From Erythrobacter tepidarius (lineage in GTDB: Bacteria > Pseudomonadota > Alphaproteobacteria > Sphingomonadales > Sphingomonadaceae): a stretch of DNA of 64,000 bases. Under the pieces are notes generated by a model, which saw only the letters and a program-made list of their open reading frames with translations, made no database searches and had not been told where the DNA came from. The stretch lies in assembly GCF_002155695.1 (NCBI RefSeq), contig NZ_MUYJ01000006.1, forward strand, positions 1 to 64,000, written 5' to 3'. This document shows positions 44,676 to 53,432 of this stretch, one piece after another. A program made the translations under genes and the position numbers. Position 1 is the stretch's first letter. Each line of letters starts with the position of its first letter.

Positions 44676-45599
44676 TCAGGCGCCGCCGAAACGCCAGACC
44701 GGGATGCCGAGCTTCTTCGCCTTGTCGGCGAGGTTCTGCTGGATGCCCGTGCCGGGAAAGATCATGACGCCGATTGGCAGCACCTCCAGCATGGCGTCGT
44801 TGCGCTTGAACGGTGCGGCCTTGGCGTGCTTCGTCCAGTCTGGTTTGAACGCGATCTGCGGCACGTTGCGGTGATCGGCCCAGCGCGCCGCGATGCGTTC
44901 GGCGCCCTTCGGCGAGCCGCCGTGCATGAGCACCATGTCAGGGTGCTTGGCGTGCACCTGGTCGAGCTTTGCCCAGATCAGCCGATGATCGTTGAAGTCG
45001 AGGCCGCCGCTGAGCGCGACCTTCGGGCCGGGCGGTAGCATGACCTCGGTCTCGGTGCGCCTTTTGGCGGCGAGGAAGTCGCGGCTGTCGATCATCGCCG
45101 CGGTCATGGCGCGGTGGTTGACAAGCGAGCCGCTGCGCGGCCGCCAGGCCGAGCCGGTGTGGCGCTCGAAATGCTCGCAGGCCTGGTCGCGCATCAGCTC
45201 GAAGGCGTCGCGGCGCTCGACGAGCGTCTGGCCCTCGGCGATGAGCCGCTCCAGCTCGACCGACTTGACCTCGGTGCCGTCCTGCTCGCGCTGGCTGCGG
45301 CGCTGCGCCTGCTCGTTGTCGTCAAGCTCGCGCGCGATGCGGTCGGCGGCGCGGTGGAAGAGGTTGACGGTCGACCACAGCAGGTCCTCGAGATCGGGCT
45401 CGAGGCGGGTGTCGCCAAGGGTGGCGATGAGGGCGTCGAAGATGTCGGCGATGGCCCCGGCAACGGCATTGCCCTCGGGAAGCGGGCGCGGGTCGGGTTC
45501 GTCCTGGAAGGGGCGGAAGCCGTAGAGCTGAAGCTCGGTGAGGACGTGGTTGGTCGGAGACGAGCTGTGATGGGGCTCGAAGTCGTCGTCGCTGGTCAT
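44676..45599 (-). CDS. DUF2493 protein (SLOG-like nucleotide-binding)
   Basis: This 307-residue protein has a helical N-terminal half (about 1-190) and a C-terminal DUF2493 Rossmann-like domain: PPGPKVALSGGLDFNDHRLI, VLMHGGSPKGAERIAARWAD and MIFPGTGIQQNLADKAKKLG. GG(S/A)PKGAE-type motifs mark the SLOG/YspA superfamily, which bind nucleotides or nucleotide-derived ligands. Common on ICEs; role unknown. ATG at 45599. Confidence 0.88.
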   Translation of the reverse strand: MTSDDDFEPHHSSSPTNHVLTELQLYGFRPFQDEPDPRPLPEGNAVAGAIADIFDALIATLGDTRLEPDLEDLLWSTVNLFHRAADRIARELDDNEQAQRRSQREQDGTEVKSVELERLIAEGQTLVERRDAFELMRDQACEHFERHTGSAWRPRSGSLVNHRAMTAAMIDSRDFLAAKRRTETEVMLPPGPKVALSGGLDFNDHRLIWAKLDQVHAKHPDMVLMHGGSPKGAERIAARWADHRNVPQIAFKPDWTKHAKAAPFKRNDAMLEVLPIGVMIFPGTGIQQNLADKAKKLGIPVWRFGGA

Positions 45600-45934
45600 G
45601 GGATGCTCCGTCGCTGGATTGGCCGCGACCCTCGCGGCCTTCATGGCGACGGAAGACGGCGGGCGGGCCGGCCCTGCACCCGGAGCGAAGCGCAGGGCCG
45701 AAGCGCGAGCGGAGGATGGCGAAGGCCGGCTATTTTGCCTCGCGATGCAAAGGCGCGTCAGCGCCGGCGGAAAATAGCCGGCTGCAGCCATTGCTGGGCC
45801 GGGCCGCCCGCCGTCCCGTTCGCCCTCTCAGGAAGGCCGCGGGCGCGGCTCTGTCCCGGCGCGAGGAGCATCGGCCGCCGGTGTGACGGTGAGCCCCATC
45901 ATCCGTTCCGGCCGAACGTCCACGTTCGTCAAAG
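45600..45934. other. Gene-free stretch between DUF2493 and the toprim gene
   Basis: Holds the second copy of the structured element (45695-45795), a leader leading to the DUF2493 start, and GC-rich sequence after the toprim stop (45935). No protein gene is supportable. Confidence 0.6.
45695..45795 (-). ncRNA. Structured element, copy 2 (upstream of DUF2493)
   Basis: On the minus strand the outer stem GCCGGCTATTTT pairs with AAAATAGCCGGC (45725-45782). It encloses GGCGC-TGAC-GCGCC and an unpaired ATCGCGA. The flanks GCAATGGC and GCCATCCTCCGCT are shared with copy 1, while the stem bases differ completely, so pairing is conserved by compensatory change. The leader continues ~100 nt to the DUF2493 ATG. 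Confidence 0.5.
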
Positions 45935-46996
45935 CTACGCGGCCTCGGCCATGAAGCGAGCGGCATCCCGGGCCGCGATCTGCGCCCGAAGGGCTGCGCG
46001 TAGGGCGTCGGGGCCGAGCATGCGGAGATCCTCGTTGAAGTCGGCGAGTCGTGGCGACAGCACGATCGCCTCGATGCTGTCGGCGGACGCGCGCTCGATC
46101 AGCGCGGCCATCGCGCCATCGCCGGCCGGATCGTCGTCGCGCGCGATGTAGAGCCGGCGCAGCGTGTCGGCGAAGAGGATGGCCGAGAGATGGGCGGCCG
46201 AGAGGGCGGCGACCATCGGCATGCCGGGCAGCACCGTCCTCAGCGACAGCATGGTCTCGATGCCTTCGCCTGCGGCCATGACGTCGCCGGCGACGCCGAA
46301 GCGGACGGCGTGACCGAGTAGATCGCCCATCGCGCGGCGCGGCGTGTCGATCGGCGCCTTGCCGAGACGGACGGGGTCGAAGCCGTCGGGATCGAGCCAG
46401 GTCCGGTGCGCGCCGGTGAGGCGGCCGTCGAGATCGGTGACGGCGGCGATCATGGCGGGCCAGGTCTCCGTGGCGGAATGCTCGTCCGGCCGGTAGTAGC
46501 AGCGCGGGTGGAAGCGCAGCGATACGGTTCCGTGCAAAGACGTAATGCCGCGCCGGCGGAGATACGTCTCGGCGAGCGTGCCGTGGATTGGCCGCGACAT
46601 GGCGAACAAGCGCCGCGCGGCTTCCGGCGAACCCGCTGGGGCTGGCTGGATGGCGCGACGATGTTCGTGCGCTTGCGGTTCGGGTTGCGGCAGGCTGAGG
46701 AAGGCACGTGCCTCCCTCGCGACGTCCGCGAAATCCACGAAGCCGCAGCTCTCCCGGATGACGTCGAGCAGGTCGCCATGCTCGCCGGTCGCGGCGTCGG
46801 TCCACTTGCCGGCCGCACCCTTGCCGCTCTCCGGGCCGATGAGGCGCACGAACATCGAGCGGCCGGGCGTGTTGCGCACATCGCCGACCATCCAGTAGCG
46901 GCCTTCGCGATGACCGTTGGACAGATAGTGGCGGCACACCGCTTCGGCATTTCGCGCGAGCCGGCGTGCCAGTTCGGAAGCGTCGAGCCGGGACAT
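45935..46996 (-). CDS. Toprim-domain primase-like protein
   Basis: This 353-residue protein resembles ICE/plasmid DNA primases: an N-terminal zinc-less region with MVGDVRNTPGRSMFVRLIGP, then SLRFHPRCYYRPDE and WPAMIAAVTDLDGRLTGAHR (DUF7146-type), and a C-terminal Toprim_3 domain with AAGEGIETMLSLRTV and the acidic ARDDDPAGDGA. It probably acts on DNA during transfer or replication. Its ATG shares one base with the stop of the helicase gene, so the two are coupled. Confidence 0.88.
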   Translation of the reverse strand: MSRLDASELARRLARNAEAVCRHYLSNGHREGRYWMVGDVRNTPGRSMFVRLIGPESGKGAAGKWTDAATGEHGDLLDVIRESCGFVDFADVAREARAFLSLPQPEPQAHEHRRAIQPAPAGSPEAARRLFAMSRPIHGTLAETYLRRRGITSLHGTVSLRFHPRCYYRPDEHSATETWPAMIAAVTDLDGRLTGAHRTWLDPDGFDPVRLGKAPIDTPRRAMGDLLGHAVRFGVAGDVMAAGEGIETMLSLRTVLPGMPMVAALSAAHLSAILFADTLRRLYIARDDDPAGDGAMAALIERASADSIEAIVLSPRLADFNEDLRMLGPDALRAALRAQIAARDAARFMAEAA

Positions 46997-49900
46997 CACA
47001 CCGCCTCCCGCTCGGCGACCCGCTCGATTGGATAGCGGTCCATCACCCTGGCGAGGATCGCGGGACCGCTGGCGTCGGTGGGCACGAACAGGCGCAGCTT
47101 CCACGAGATGATCTCGTGGAAGAGGCCGTAGGCCGTGAGCCGCTCGCGCATGGTGTCGGTGAAGCCCGACAGCTCGATGCGATGGCCGCCCATCAGGCGG
47201 ACGCGGCGAAGCTGAAGACCTTCGGCGAGATCGATGACGCTCTTGCCCTCGATCAAGGCGGCGAAGGCCTCGACCGGCGTCAGAGAAGGCAGGCCGGTCG
47301 CGGTTGCCGTGGCGGCCCAGGCGGGGGAAACCTTGCGGCCGATGATGCGTTCGCCATCGTCGGTCTGCAGGCGATAGACGCGGGTCGATTCGTTCGGGAG
47401 CCGCTTCCAGATCGGCAGCAGTAGGCCGGAGACCATGTGCAAGGTGGAGTCGGTGAACGCGGGAACCTCGGCGAGCTCGGCCGTCCAGGCGGCCGCGAAG
47501 ATCGCCTCGTCGGCGTCCTGCCAGTGGCTTTCCGCCATCGCGCGGACGGGCACGTTCGGCGCTTCCATCGGCCGGATCAGGCGGACGCGGTACTCGACTT
47601 CGCCATCGTCGAGCATGACGGATGGGGCACGGACCTGCACGGCGGCGCGGCCGGACCGCGCATTGACGAGAAGGCGCGCGCCGCGTTCGCTCAGGCAGCT
47701 CAAGGCCTCTTCGAGCGTGACGGGCCGGTTGCGCTGGCGCTGCGTGATGGTGAGGAGCCGCGTCTCGGCGCCCGTGCCGGGATGGGTATAGATCGTCTGC
47801 CGGCCGGTGACGACGAAGCTCTCGGCCCGCAGCGTCTCCAGCCCGACATCGTAGGTGCCGGCGGCGATGGCGCCCTCGATGCGGGCGTTGAGGAGCTGCT
47901 CGAATGCCGTGAAGAGCACGCCCTGGAGCTCGATGGTCAGCGCGAGCATGCGGTTGAGGAACGTGCTGATGCCCGGCAACTGGTCCTTGAGGCCATTCGC
48001 ATCGGTGAGCGTGAGGCCGGTGGCCGCCTCGAACCGTTCGAGAGAGCAGCCCTCGATCCTGCCGCGGGCGAGCAGATGATAGAGCTGGCGCAAGGCGTCG
48101 CGCGCATAGTGGGACTCCAGATTGTCCTCCGGTCGGAACAGGCCCTGGCCGGCGGTTTCGCGCTGTCCGCGCGTGATCGCGCCAAGCGTGTCGAGCCGGC
48201 GCGCGATGGTGCTGAGGAAGCGCTTCTCGGCCTTGACGTTCGTGGCGACGGGCCTGAACAGCGGCGGCTGCTTCTGATTGGTCCGGTGCGTGCGGCCGAG
48301 CCCCTGGATGGCCGTATCCGCCTTCCAGCCGGGTTCGAGCAGGTAGTGCACGCGCAGCCGCGTGTTTCTCGCGGAAAGCTCCGCATGGTAGCTGCGGCCG
48401 GTGCCGCCAGCGTCGGAGAAGACCAGGATGCGCTTGTGGTCGTCCATGAAGGCCTGCGCCTCGGCGAGGTTGGCCGAGGCGGCTCGGGTCTCGACCACGA
48501 GACGATCGCTTCGGCCCGCGCTGCCGGGCTTGCGAACGATCCGGCGCGAACGCCCCGTCACCTCGGCCACCATGTCGGCGCCGAAGTGCTGGACGATCTG
48601 GTCGAGCGCGCCGGGAACGGGCGGCAGGCTCGCGAGCTTCGCGATCAGGGCATCCCGGCGCGCGACCGCCTCGCGGCTCTCGACCGGCTGTCCGTCGCGA
48701 CAGACCGGACGCGACGACAGCTTGCCTTCCGAATCCGTGAACGGCTCGTAGAGCTGGACCGGAAAGGAGTGGGCGAGATAGTCGAGGACGTATTCGCGCG
48801 GCGTGATGTCGACGCGGACGTCGTTCCATTCCTCGGTCGGCAGCTCCGCGAGGCGCCGCTCCATCAGGGCCTCGCCCGTCGAGACGATCTGGACGACGGC
48901 GGCATGGCCTTGCTCGAGATCGCGCTCGATCGAGCGGATCAGGGTCGGGGTCTTCATGCTGGTGAGCAGGTGTCCGAAGAAGCGCTGCTTGGCGCTCTCG
49001 AAGGCCGATCGCGCGGCCGCCTTGGCCTGCCGGTTCAGCGTGCCCGATCCGCCCTCGCTGCCGCCGGTGATGTTGGCCGCCCGCATGGCGGCATCGAGGT
49101 TGTTATGAATGATCGCGAAGGCGTCGGCGTAGGCGTCATAGATGCGGGTCTGCTCGGGCGTCAGCGCGTGCTCGACCAGCTCGTATTCGACGCCGTCGAA
49201 GGAGAGCGAACGCGACGTGTAGAGGCCGAGCGCGCGCAGGTCGCGGGCGAGCACCTCCATCGCCGCGACGCCGCCGGCTTCGATCGCCTCCACGAACTCG
49301 GCCCGGGTTGAGAACGGGAAGTCATCGCTGCCCCAGAGGCCGAGCCGCTGCGCATAGGCGAGGTTGTACACGGTGGTCGCGCCGGTGGCGGAGACATAGA
49401 CGACGCGCGCATCTGGGAGCGCGTGCTGGAGGCGCAGGCCCGCGCGGCCCTGCTGCGAGGCCTCCTGATCGCCGCGTTCGCTCCTGACGCCGACCGCGTT
49501 CTGCATGGCATGGGCTTCGTCGAAAATGATCACTCCGTCGAAGTCGGAGCCCAACCATTCGACGATCTGCCGGACGCGGGAAAGGCGTTCGCTGCGGTCG
49601 TCGGACCGCAGCGTGGCATAGGTTAGAAATAGGATGCCTTCCCGCAGCGTGATCGGCTTGCCCTGCGGGAAGCGGGAGAGCGGCGTGATGAGCAGCCGCT
49701 CCATGCCGAGCGCGGACCAGTCGCGCCGCGCGTCCTCGATCAGCTTGTCGCTCTTCGAGATCCACACCGCCTTGCGGCGGCCCTGCAGCCAGTTGTCGAG
49801 GATGATGCCGGCGGCCTCGCGCCCTTTGCCGACCCCGGTGCCATCGCCGATCATGAAGCCGCGCCGGAAGCGGACCGCGCCCTTGGCGTCCTCGGCGGCG

Positions 49901-51351
49901 GCGGTGACGACGTCGAAGGTCTCGTCGACGGTCCAGCCGCCGGCGAGATAGCCGGAATGCGCCTCGCCGGCATAGATCACGGTTTCGAGCTGGGCGCCCG
50001 AGAGCCGATTCAGGATGTTCGCTGGCAGGCGCGGCCGGTAGCCCGGCTTGGGTGGCGCGACCGAGGCCATCGCCGCCGACTGCACGAGCTGTGTCGGGTG
50101 ATCCTGCGCGCCGGGAATTCTTATGCTCTGGAGCGCGTAGTCCTCGTAGATGGAATCGGAGAGGCGCGCACCCTGTGGCGGCATCCAGTCGACCGTCTCG
50201 TAGGGGACCTCGATGCCTTCGGGCTCGGCAGCCATCGCTGGCCGCGCTGCGGCTTGTGCGGTACGGGCGACGTAGCCGCGAACGGTGCGCGGCGTGGAGA
50301 CGGTGGGCACAGCCACAGAGGCATCGACCGGCAGTCGTGCCGGAACGTGCTCCGTGATCCAGGCCAGCAGCGTGGCGACGTCCGGCGCGACACCGGGCGC
50401 GGCCGGGAAGACGGTGGGATCGTCGGCCGGACGCTTGTCGATCACGGTGAGCCGCGTCGGGAACGTCGTGCCATGCCTGGCATAGACGCGGCCGTCGATG
50501 GCGGCGGAGAAGACGATACGGCCGCGCTCCTGAAGCCGGACATAGGCGTCGCGCCAGGCGGGAGCGTCCGGCGCGAAATTGGCGCCCGTAATCGCGACCA
50601 GGCGGCCGCCGTCCGCGAGCCGCGCCAGCGCCGAGGCGATGTGCCGGTAGGCGGCATCCGCCATGCGGCCTTGCACATTCACCATTGCCGAGAACGGCGG
50701 GTTCATGATGACGACGTTCGGCACGATGGTGGCGTCGAGGTGGTCGTGAATCTGCGCGGCGTCATGCCGGCTTACGGCGATGTCCGGAAAGAGGAGGGAG
50801 AGGAGGCCGGCGCGGGTCTCCGCTAGCTCGTTGAGGACGAGCGATCCGCCCGCGATCTCGGCGAGGATGGCGAGCAGGCCGGTGCCGGCCGAGGGCTCGA
50901 GCACGCGGTCGCCGGGCGTAATGGCGGCGGCCGTCGCGACCGCGAGCCCGAGTGGCATCGGTGTCGAGAACTGCTGGAGGGTCTCGCTCTCGATCGAGCG
51001 GCGTGTGTGCGTCGGCAGGAGGCCGACGATCTTCTCCAGCATGGGGAGGGCCAGGGCCGGAGAACCGGCCTTGCGCAAAAGCGCCTTTCCGAATTTGCGG
51101 AGAAACAGAACGGTCGCGGCCTCGCAGGCTTCGTAGGACGTCTTCCAGGCCCAGGTGCCGGACGCGTCGGACCCGCCGAAGGCATGCTCCATCGCGGCGC
51201 GAAGGATCGCCGCGTCAACCTGACGACCCTGTTCGAGACGAGGAAGGAGAAGGTGGGCAGCCGCAACAGTGCACGCGGCGGCGCCGGAACGTGGTGCAAG
51301 TGGCGACGCCGCGGCCGCGGGCGCGGCCGCGAGAGCGGTGGATGGAGTCAT
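46996..51351 (-). CDS. Methyltransferase/Strawberry-notch helicase-like giant protein
   Basis: This 1451-residue protein fuses an N6-adenine methyltransferase-like domain (about 120-300; LEPSAGTGLLAILAEIAGG and VVIMNPPFS, the NPPF motif) to a Strawberry-notch superfamily-2 helicase (about 440-1250). Helicase features are the P-loop GDGTGVGKGREAAG, the DEAH-like FDEAHAMQNAV, a conserved YVSATGATT and the C-terminal GLGRTHRTNQK. Such proteins are frequent on trb-type ICEs; possible roles are protecting or remodelling transferred DNA. ATG 51351 is preceded by a GAGG site and by copy 3 of the conserved hairpin leader. Several long open antisense frames opposite it are composition effects. Confidence 0.9.
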   Translation of the reverse strand: MTPSTALAAAPAAAASPLAPRSGAAACTVAAAHLLLPRLEQGRQVDAAILRAAMEHAFGGSDASGTWAWKTSYEACEAATVLFLRKFGKALLRKAGSPALALPMLEKIVGLLPTHTRRSIESETLQQFSTPMPLGLAVATAAAITPGDRVLEPSAGTGLLAILAEIAGGSLVLNELAETRAGLLSLLFPDIAVSRHDAAQIHDHLDATIVPNVVIMNPPFSAMVNVQGRMADAAYRHIASALARLADGGRLVAITGANFAPDAPAWRDAYVRLQERGRIVFSAAIDGRVYARHGTTFPTRLTVIDKRPADDPTVFPAAPGVAPDVATLLAWITEHVPARLPVDASVAVPTVSTPRTVRGYVARTAQAAARPAMAAEPEGIEVPYETVDWMPPQGARLSDSIYEDYALQSIRIPGAQDHPTQLVQSAAMASVAPPKPGYRPRLPANILNRLSGAQLETVIYAGEAHSGYLAGGWTVDETFDVVTAAAEDAKGAVRFRRGFMIGDGTGVGKGREAAGIILDNWLQGRRKAVWISKSDKLIEDARRDWSALGMERLLITPLSRFPQGKPITLREGILFLTYATLRSDDRSERLSRVRQIVEWLGSDFDGVIIFDEAHAMQNAVGVRSERGDQEASQQGRAGLRLQHALPDARVVYVSATGATTVYNLAYAQRLGLWGSDDFPFSTRAEFVEAIEAGGVAAMEVLARDLRALGLYTSRSLSFDGVEYELVEHALTPEQTRIYDAYADAFAIIHNNLDAAMRAANITGGSEGGSGTLNRQAKAAARSAFESAKQRFFGHLLTSMKTPTLIRSIERDLEQGHAAVVQIVSTGEALMERRLAELPTEEWNDVRVDITPREYVLDYLAHSFPVQLYEPFTDSEGKLSSRPVCRDGQPVESREAVARRDALIAKLASLPPVPGALDQIVQHFGADMVAEVTGRSRRIVRKPGSAGRSDRLVVETRAASANLAEAQAFMDDHKRILVFSDAGGTGRSYHAELSARNTRLRVHYLLEPGWKADTAIQGLGRTHRTNQKQPPLFRPVATNVKAEKRFLSTIARRLDTLGAITRGQRETAGQGLFRPEDNLESHYARDALRQLYHLLARGRIEGCSLERFEAATGLTLTDANGLKDQLPGISTFLNRMLALTIELQGVLFTAFEQLLNARIEGAIAAGTYDVGLETLRAESFVVTGRQTIYTHPGTGAETRLLTITQRQRNRPVTLEEALSCLSERGARLLVNARSGRAAVQVRAPSVMLDDGEVEYRVRLIRPMEAPNVPVRAMAESHWQDADEAIFAAAWTAELAEVPAFTDSTLHMVSGLLLPIWKRLPNESTRVYRLQTDDGERIIGRKVSPAWAATATATGLPSLTPVEAFAALIEGKSVIDLAEGLQLRRVRLMGGHRIELSGFTDTMRERLTAYGLFHEIISWKLRLFVPTDASGPAILARVMDRYPIERVAEREAV

Positions 51352-51375
51352 GTCGGTGAACCTCGGGAGAGCGGA

Positions 51376-51430
51376 GACGGACGAGCCGGCCGGCGCTCTC
51401 TCTGGACCGCACCGGCTCAAACCCGTCCCG
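51376..51430 (-). promoter_or_regulatory. Conserved hairpin leader, copy 3 (helicase gene)
   Basis: On the minus strand GGACGGGTTTGAGCCGG, a GAGAGAGCGCC middle and CCGGCTCGTCC form a stem-loop that ends 25 nt before the helicase ATG. It shares GACGGGTT, GAGAG and the closing GTC with copies before the ParB-like (55600-55645) and ArdC (57094-57139) genes. Confidence 0.6.
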
Positions 51431-51490
51431 GCCAGGCTCTCCCTTTCGTCACGCCGCTGCCTTCACCGCGCGCCACCACGCACGCGAGGA

Positions 51491-51733
51491 TCAGGGAGTC
51501 GGTTCGTCCGGCAGGGTTGCCGATGGCGGCACGTAGGCGTCGAAGGGGTTGCCGTCAGCGAGATGGCCGAAGGGCGTGAACACGAAATCCGTGCCGTCGC
51601 GCCCCACGGCACAGATGACGTAGCGCGGCTCGCCGGTAACGGCATCGGTGCACTCCATGAGCGCGAGGTTGCCGTCCGCCGCAGCACGGAGCAGCGTCGC
51701 AAAATTCGCCCGCGCGTGATCGGGGATGCTCAT
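51491..51733 (-). CDS. Small protein of DUF6117 type
   Basis: This 80-residue protein (SIPDHARANFATLLRAAADG, then MECTDAVTGEPRYVICAVG and FGHLADGNPFDAY) looks like a small ICE protein of the DUF6117 kind. It is coupled to the preceding gene (ATGA). Function unknown. Confidence 0.78.
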   Translation of the reverse strand: MSIPDHARANFATLLRAAADGNLALMECTDAVTGEPRYVICAVGRDGTDFVFTPFGHLADGNPFDAYVPPSATLPDEPTP

Positions 51734-52155
51734 CGCGCACCTCGCATTCCGCGCTTGCCCGACAAGGTGCGGTCGAGCCAGCCATTGGTCGCGATCCAGG
51801 CGACGGTCCTGCGGCGGCCGAGGTCGAGGACGTGCGCGCCGCCACCGAACGCGTTCACACGCGGGCGCGAGCAGGTATTCGCCCACTGAAAGCCCCACCG
51901 TCCGCTGAGGCCGAATTCCGCCGCGCAGCGGAGCACGAAATCGATGACGGCCTGCGGATCGCCGGTCGTGTCATCGCGAATCCAGAGCTGCGTTCCGCCA
52001 TGCTCGGGCTGGATGGAAAGAAGAAACGCCTCGGAGGGCGGGGCCTCGGCGGCGTTCTCCTCCATCATGCGATTGTAGATTTCGAGCGCGCGCGCGGCGT
52101 TCTCCGGCGTGCGGACATCGAGAAGACAGGAGAAGTGCGTGAAGAAGTCGGCCAT
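51730..52155 (-). CDS. Conserved hypothetical protein
   Basis: This 141-residue soluble protein has no motif I can assign. It contains TQLWIRDDTTGDPQAVIDFV and ends with Arg/Gly-rich GRRRTVAWIATNGWLDRTLS. GGAGCC precedes the start and a GC hairpin (52177-52198) lies 22 nt further upstream. It belongs to the run of small genes between the ParB-like and helicase genes. Confidence 0.7.
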   Translation of the reverse strand: MADFFTHFSCLLDVRTPENAARALEIYNRMMEENAAEAPPSEAFLLSIQPEHGGTQLWIRDDTTGDPQAVIDFVLRCAAEFGLSGRWGFQWANTCSRPRVNAFGGGAHVLDLGRRRTVAWIATNGWLDRTLSGKRGMRGAR

Positions 52156-52176
52156 GTCAGGCTCCTGAAACGACGA

Positions 52177-52198
52177 AGCCCGGCGCGATGGCCGGGCT
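52177..52198 (-). terminator. Intergenic hairpin (copy 1)
   Basis: AGCCCGGC and GCCGGGCT form an 8-bp stem 22 nt upstream of the 52155 start codon. A near-identical hairpin stands at 53101-53122 in the same position relative to another start. It may end the upstream transcript or attenuate the downstream gene. Confidence 0.5.
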
Positions 52199-52228
52199 GG
52201 TTGAAGTAAGGAGATTGCGGTCGGTGGG

Positions 52229-52423
52229 TCAGAGCCGGAATTCAGCGACGAGGCGCTGCGCGTTGGCGTGATGCTCCAGCATCTCGCGGTAGAATTGCTT
52301 GCGGGCCTCCCGCTTCGCCGGATCGCGCCGTGCCGATCGCGTGAGTTTGCGCCGTGCCGCGCGGATCACCGTGCGGTCGCTGTCCCAGACGGTGACGCCG
52401 AGGCGGAGATAGGTGCCGTGCAT
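52229..52423 (-). CDS. Small basic hypothetical protein
   Basis: This 64-residue protein (MHGTYLRLGVTVWDSDRTVI then AARRKLTRSARRDPAKREAR) is Arg/Lys-rich and helical, so DNA or RNA contact is possible. It starts 1 bp after the stop of the 217-residue gene upstream. No family recognised with certainty. Confidence 0.65.
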   Translation of the reverse strand: MHGTYLRLGVTVWDSDRTVIRAARRKLTRSARRDPAKREARKQFYREMLEHHANAQRLVAEFRL

Positions 52424-52424
52424 C

Positions 52425-53078
52425 TCAGCCTCCGTCCGCCTGCTTCGCCGCTCGCAGGGCGACGAGCGCCGCGCGGAATTCCGCCGCGCCGACTTCCTCC
52501 GACAAGTCGATGTTGGCGGCGACGGACACGCATGCACTTTGAATGTCAGCGTCCGACACGGCGTCCGCGGTCAGACTTGCGAATTCGGCATCGGTCTCGA
52601 CGATCGCGGCGATCTGGTCGCGGACGCGGTCCTCCTGGAGCTGCGCGAGGACGTGACGTGGGCGAGGAGCCGTGACGGGTTCGTCGGGATCGCGCGCTCC
52701 AGCAAGGATCGCTTCGGCCTTCGCGACCGCGGCGCTCGCCCGTGCGAGCCAGTAGGCATCCGTGCGCCGCTGGGCGACCTCATCCGCAATGACGATCTTC
52801 AGAAGGCCGAACAGCACCTCGAAGTGCGCGGCCTTCCGCTGAATGGTCTCATCGAAGTGCGATGGGACCGGGACGGCCTCGCCCGAATAGGCAGGATCCG
52901 CCCCGAGCCAGATGCCGGTGACATAGGTTTCGCCGGCAGCCTCGTAGTCGAGCTTGTCGTTGGACCAGTCATCGTCCTCGATGGCCTGACGACAAGCCTC
53001 GGCCGGCGTCGCGGCATGATAGGTGCGTTGCCGGTAGACCGGCACGCGGTAGGTCGTTTCAACGGTGTAAGCGGGCAT
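52425..53078 (-). CDS. Conserved hypothetical protein
   Basis: This 217-residue protein begins MPAYTVETTYRVPVYRQRTY with AATPAEACRQAIEDDDWSND, an N-terminal region seen in small ICE proteins, and has an acidic, Ala-rich helical C-terminus. Function unknown. AGGAGGC lies before the ATG, and a hairpin (53101-53122) precedes it. Confidence 0.72.
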   Translation of the reverse strand: MPAYTVETTYRVPVYRQRTYHAATPAEACRQAIEDDDWSNDKLDYEAAGETYVTGIWLGADPAYSGEAVPVPSHFDETIQRKAAHFEVLFGLLKIVIADEVAQRRTDAYWLARASAAVAKAEAILAGARDPDEPVTAPRPRHVLAQLQEDRVRDQIAAIVETDAEFASLTADAVSDADIQSACVSVAANIDLSEEVGAAEFRAALVALRAAKQADGG

Positions 53079-53100
53079 GACAGCCTCCTGGAAACGCGAA

Positions 53101-53122
53101 AGCCCGGCGCGGCGGCCGGGCT
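53101..53122 (-). terminator. Intergenic hairpin (copy 2)
   Basis: AGCCCGGC and GCCGGGCT repeat the stem found at 52177-52198, followed on the minus strand by TTTCGCGTTTCC and then an AGGAGG site. Its position 23 nt before the 53078 start matches copy 1. Confidence 0.5.
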
Positions 53123-53150
53123 GTTGGGGTTGGGTGGAGGGAAGGCGGGC

Positions 53151-53372
53151 CTAGAAGCCGAATTGCCAGGACGGCCAGGGCTGACCGTCATCGGCGGCCT
53201 TCACCGCCGCTTCGAGATAGTCGGCATCGCCTTCCACGACGGTCGGGTTCTCGACGGGCGTTTCGTCGATCACCGTCACGCTGCACACGAGGCCGTCCTC
53301 GACTTCGACATGGACGGGCACGAGATACTGGAAGACGACGCGGCGAGGCGTGGCCGAGCTGAGCTTGGTCAT
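53151..53372 (-). CDS. Small hypothetical protein
   Basis: This 73-residue acidic protein (RVVFQYLVPVHVEVEDGLVC then VTVIDETPVENPTVVEG) resembles short proteins found near the ParB-like gene on ICEs. AGGAGC precedes the ATG. Function unknown. Confidence 0.68.
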   Translation of the reverse strand: MTKLSSATPRRVVFQYLVPVHVEVEDGLVCSVTVIDETPVENPTVVEGDADYLEAAVKAADDGQPWPSWQFGF

Positions 53373-53432
53373 CGGATTGCTCCTGATCTAGAGGCTGGCG
53401 GGAGCGCAGGAGCCGCCCCCGCCATGGTCGCG

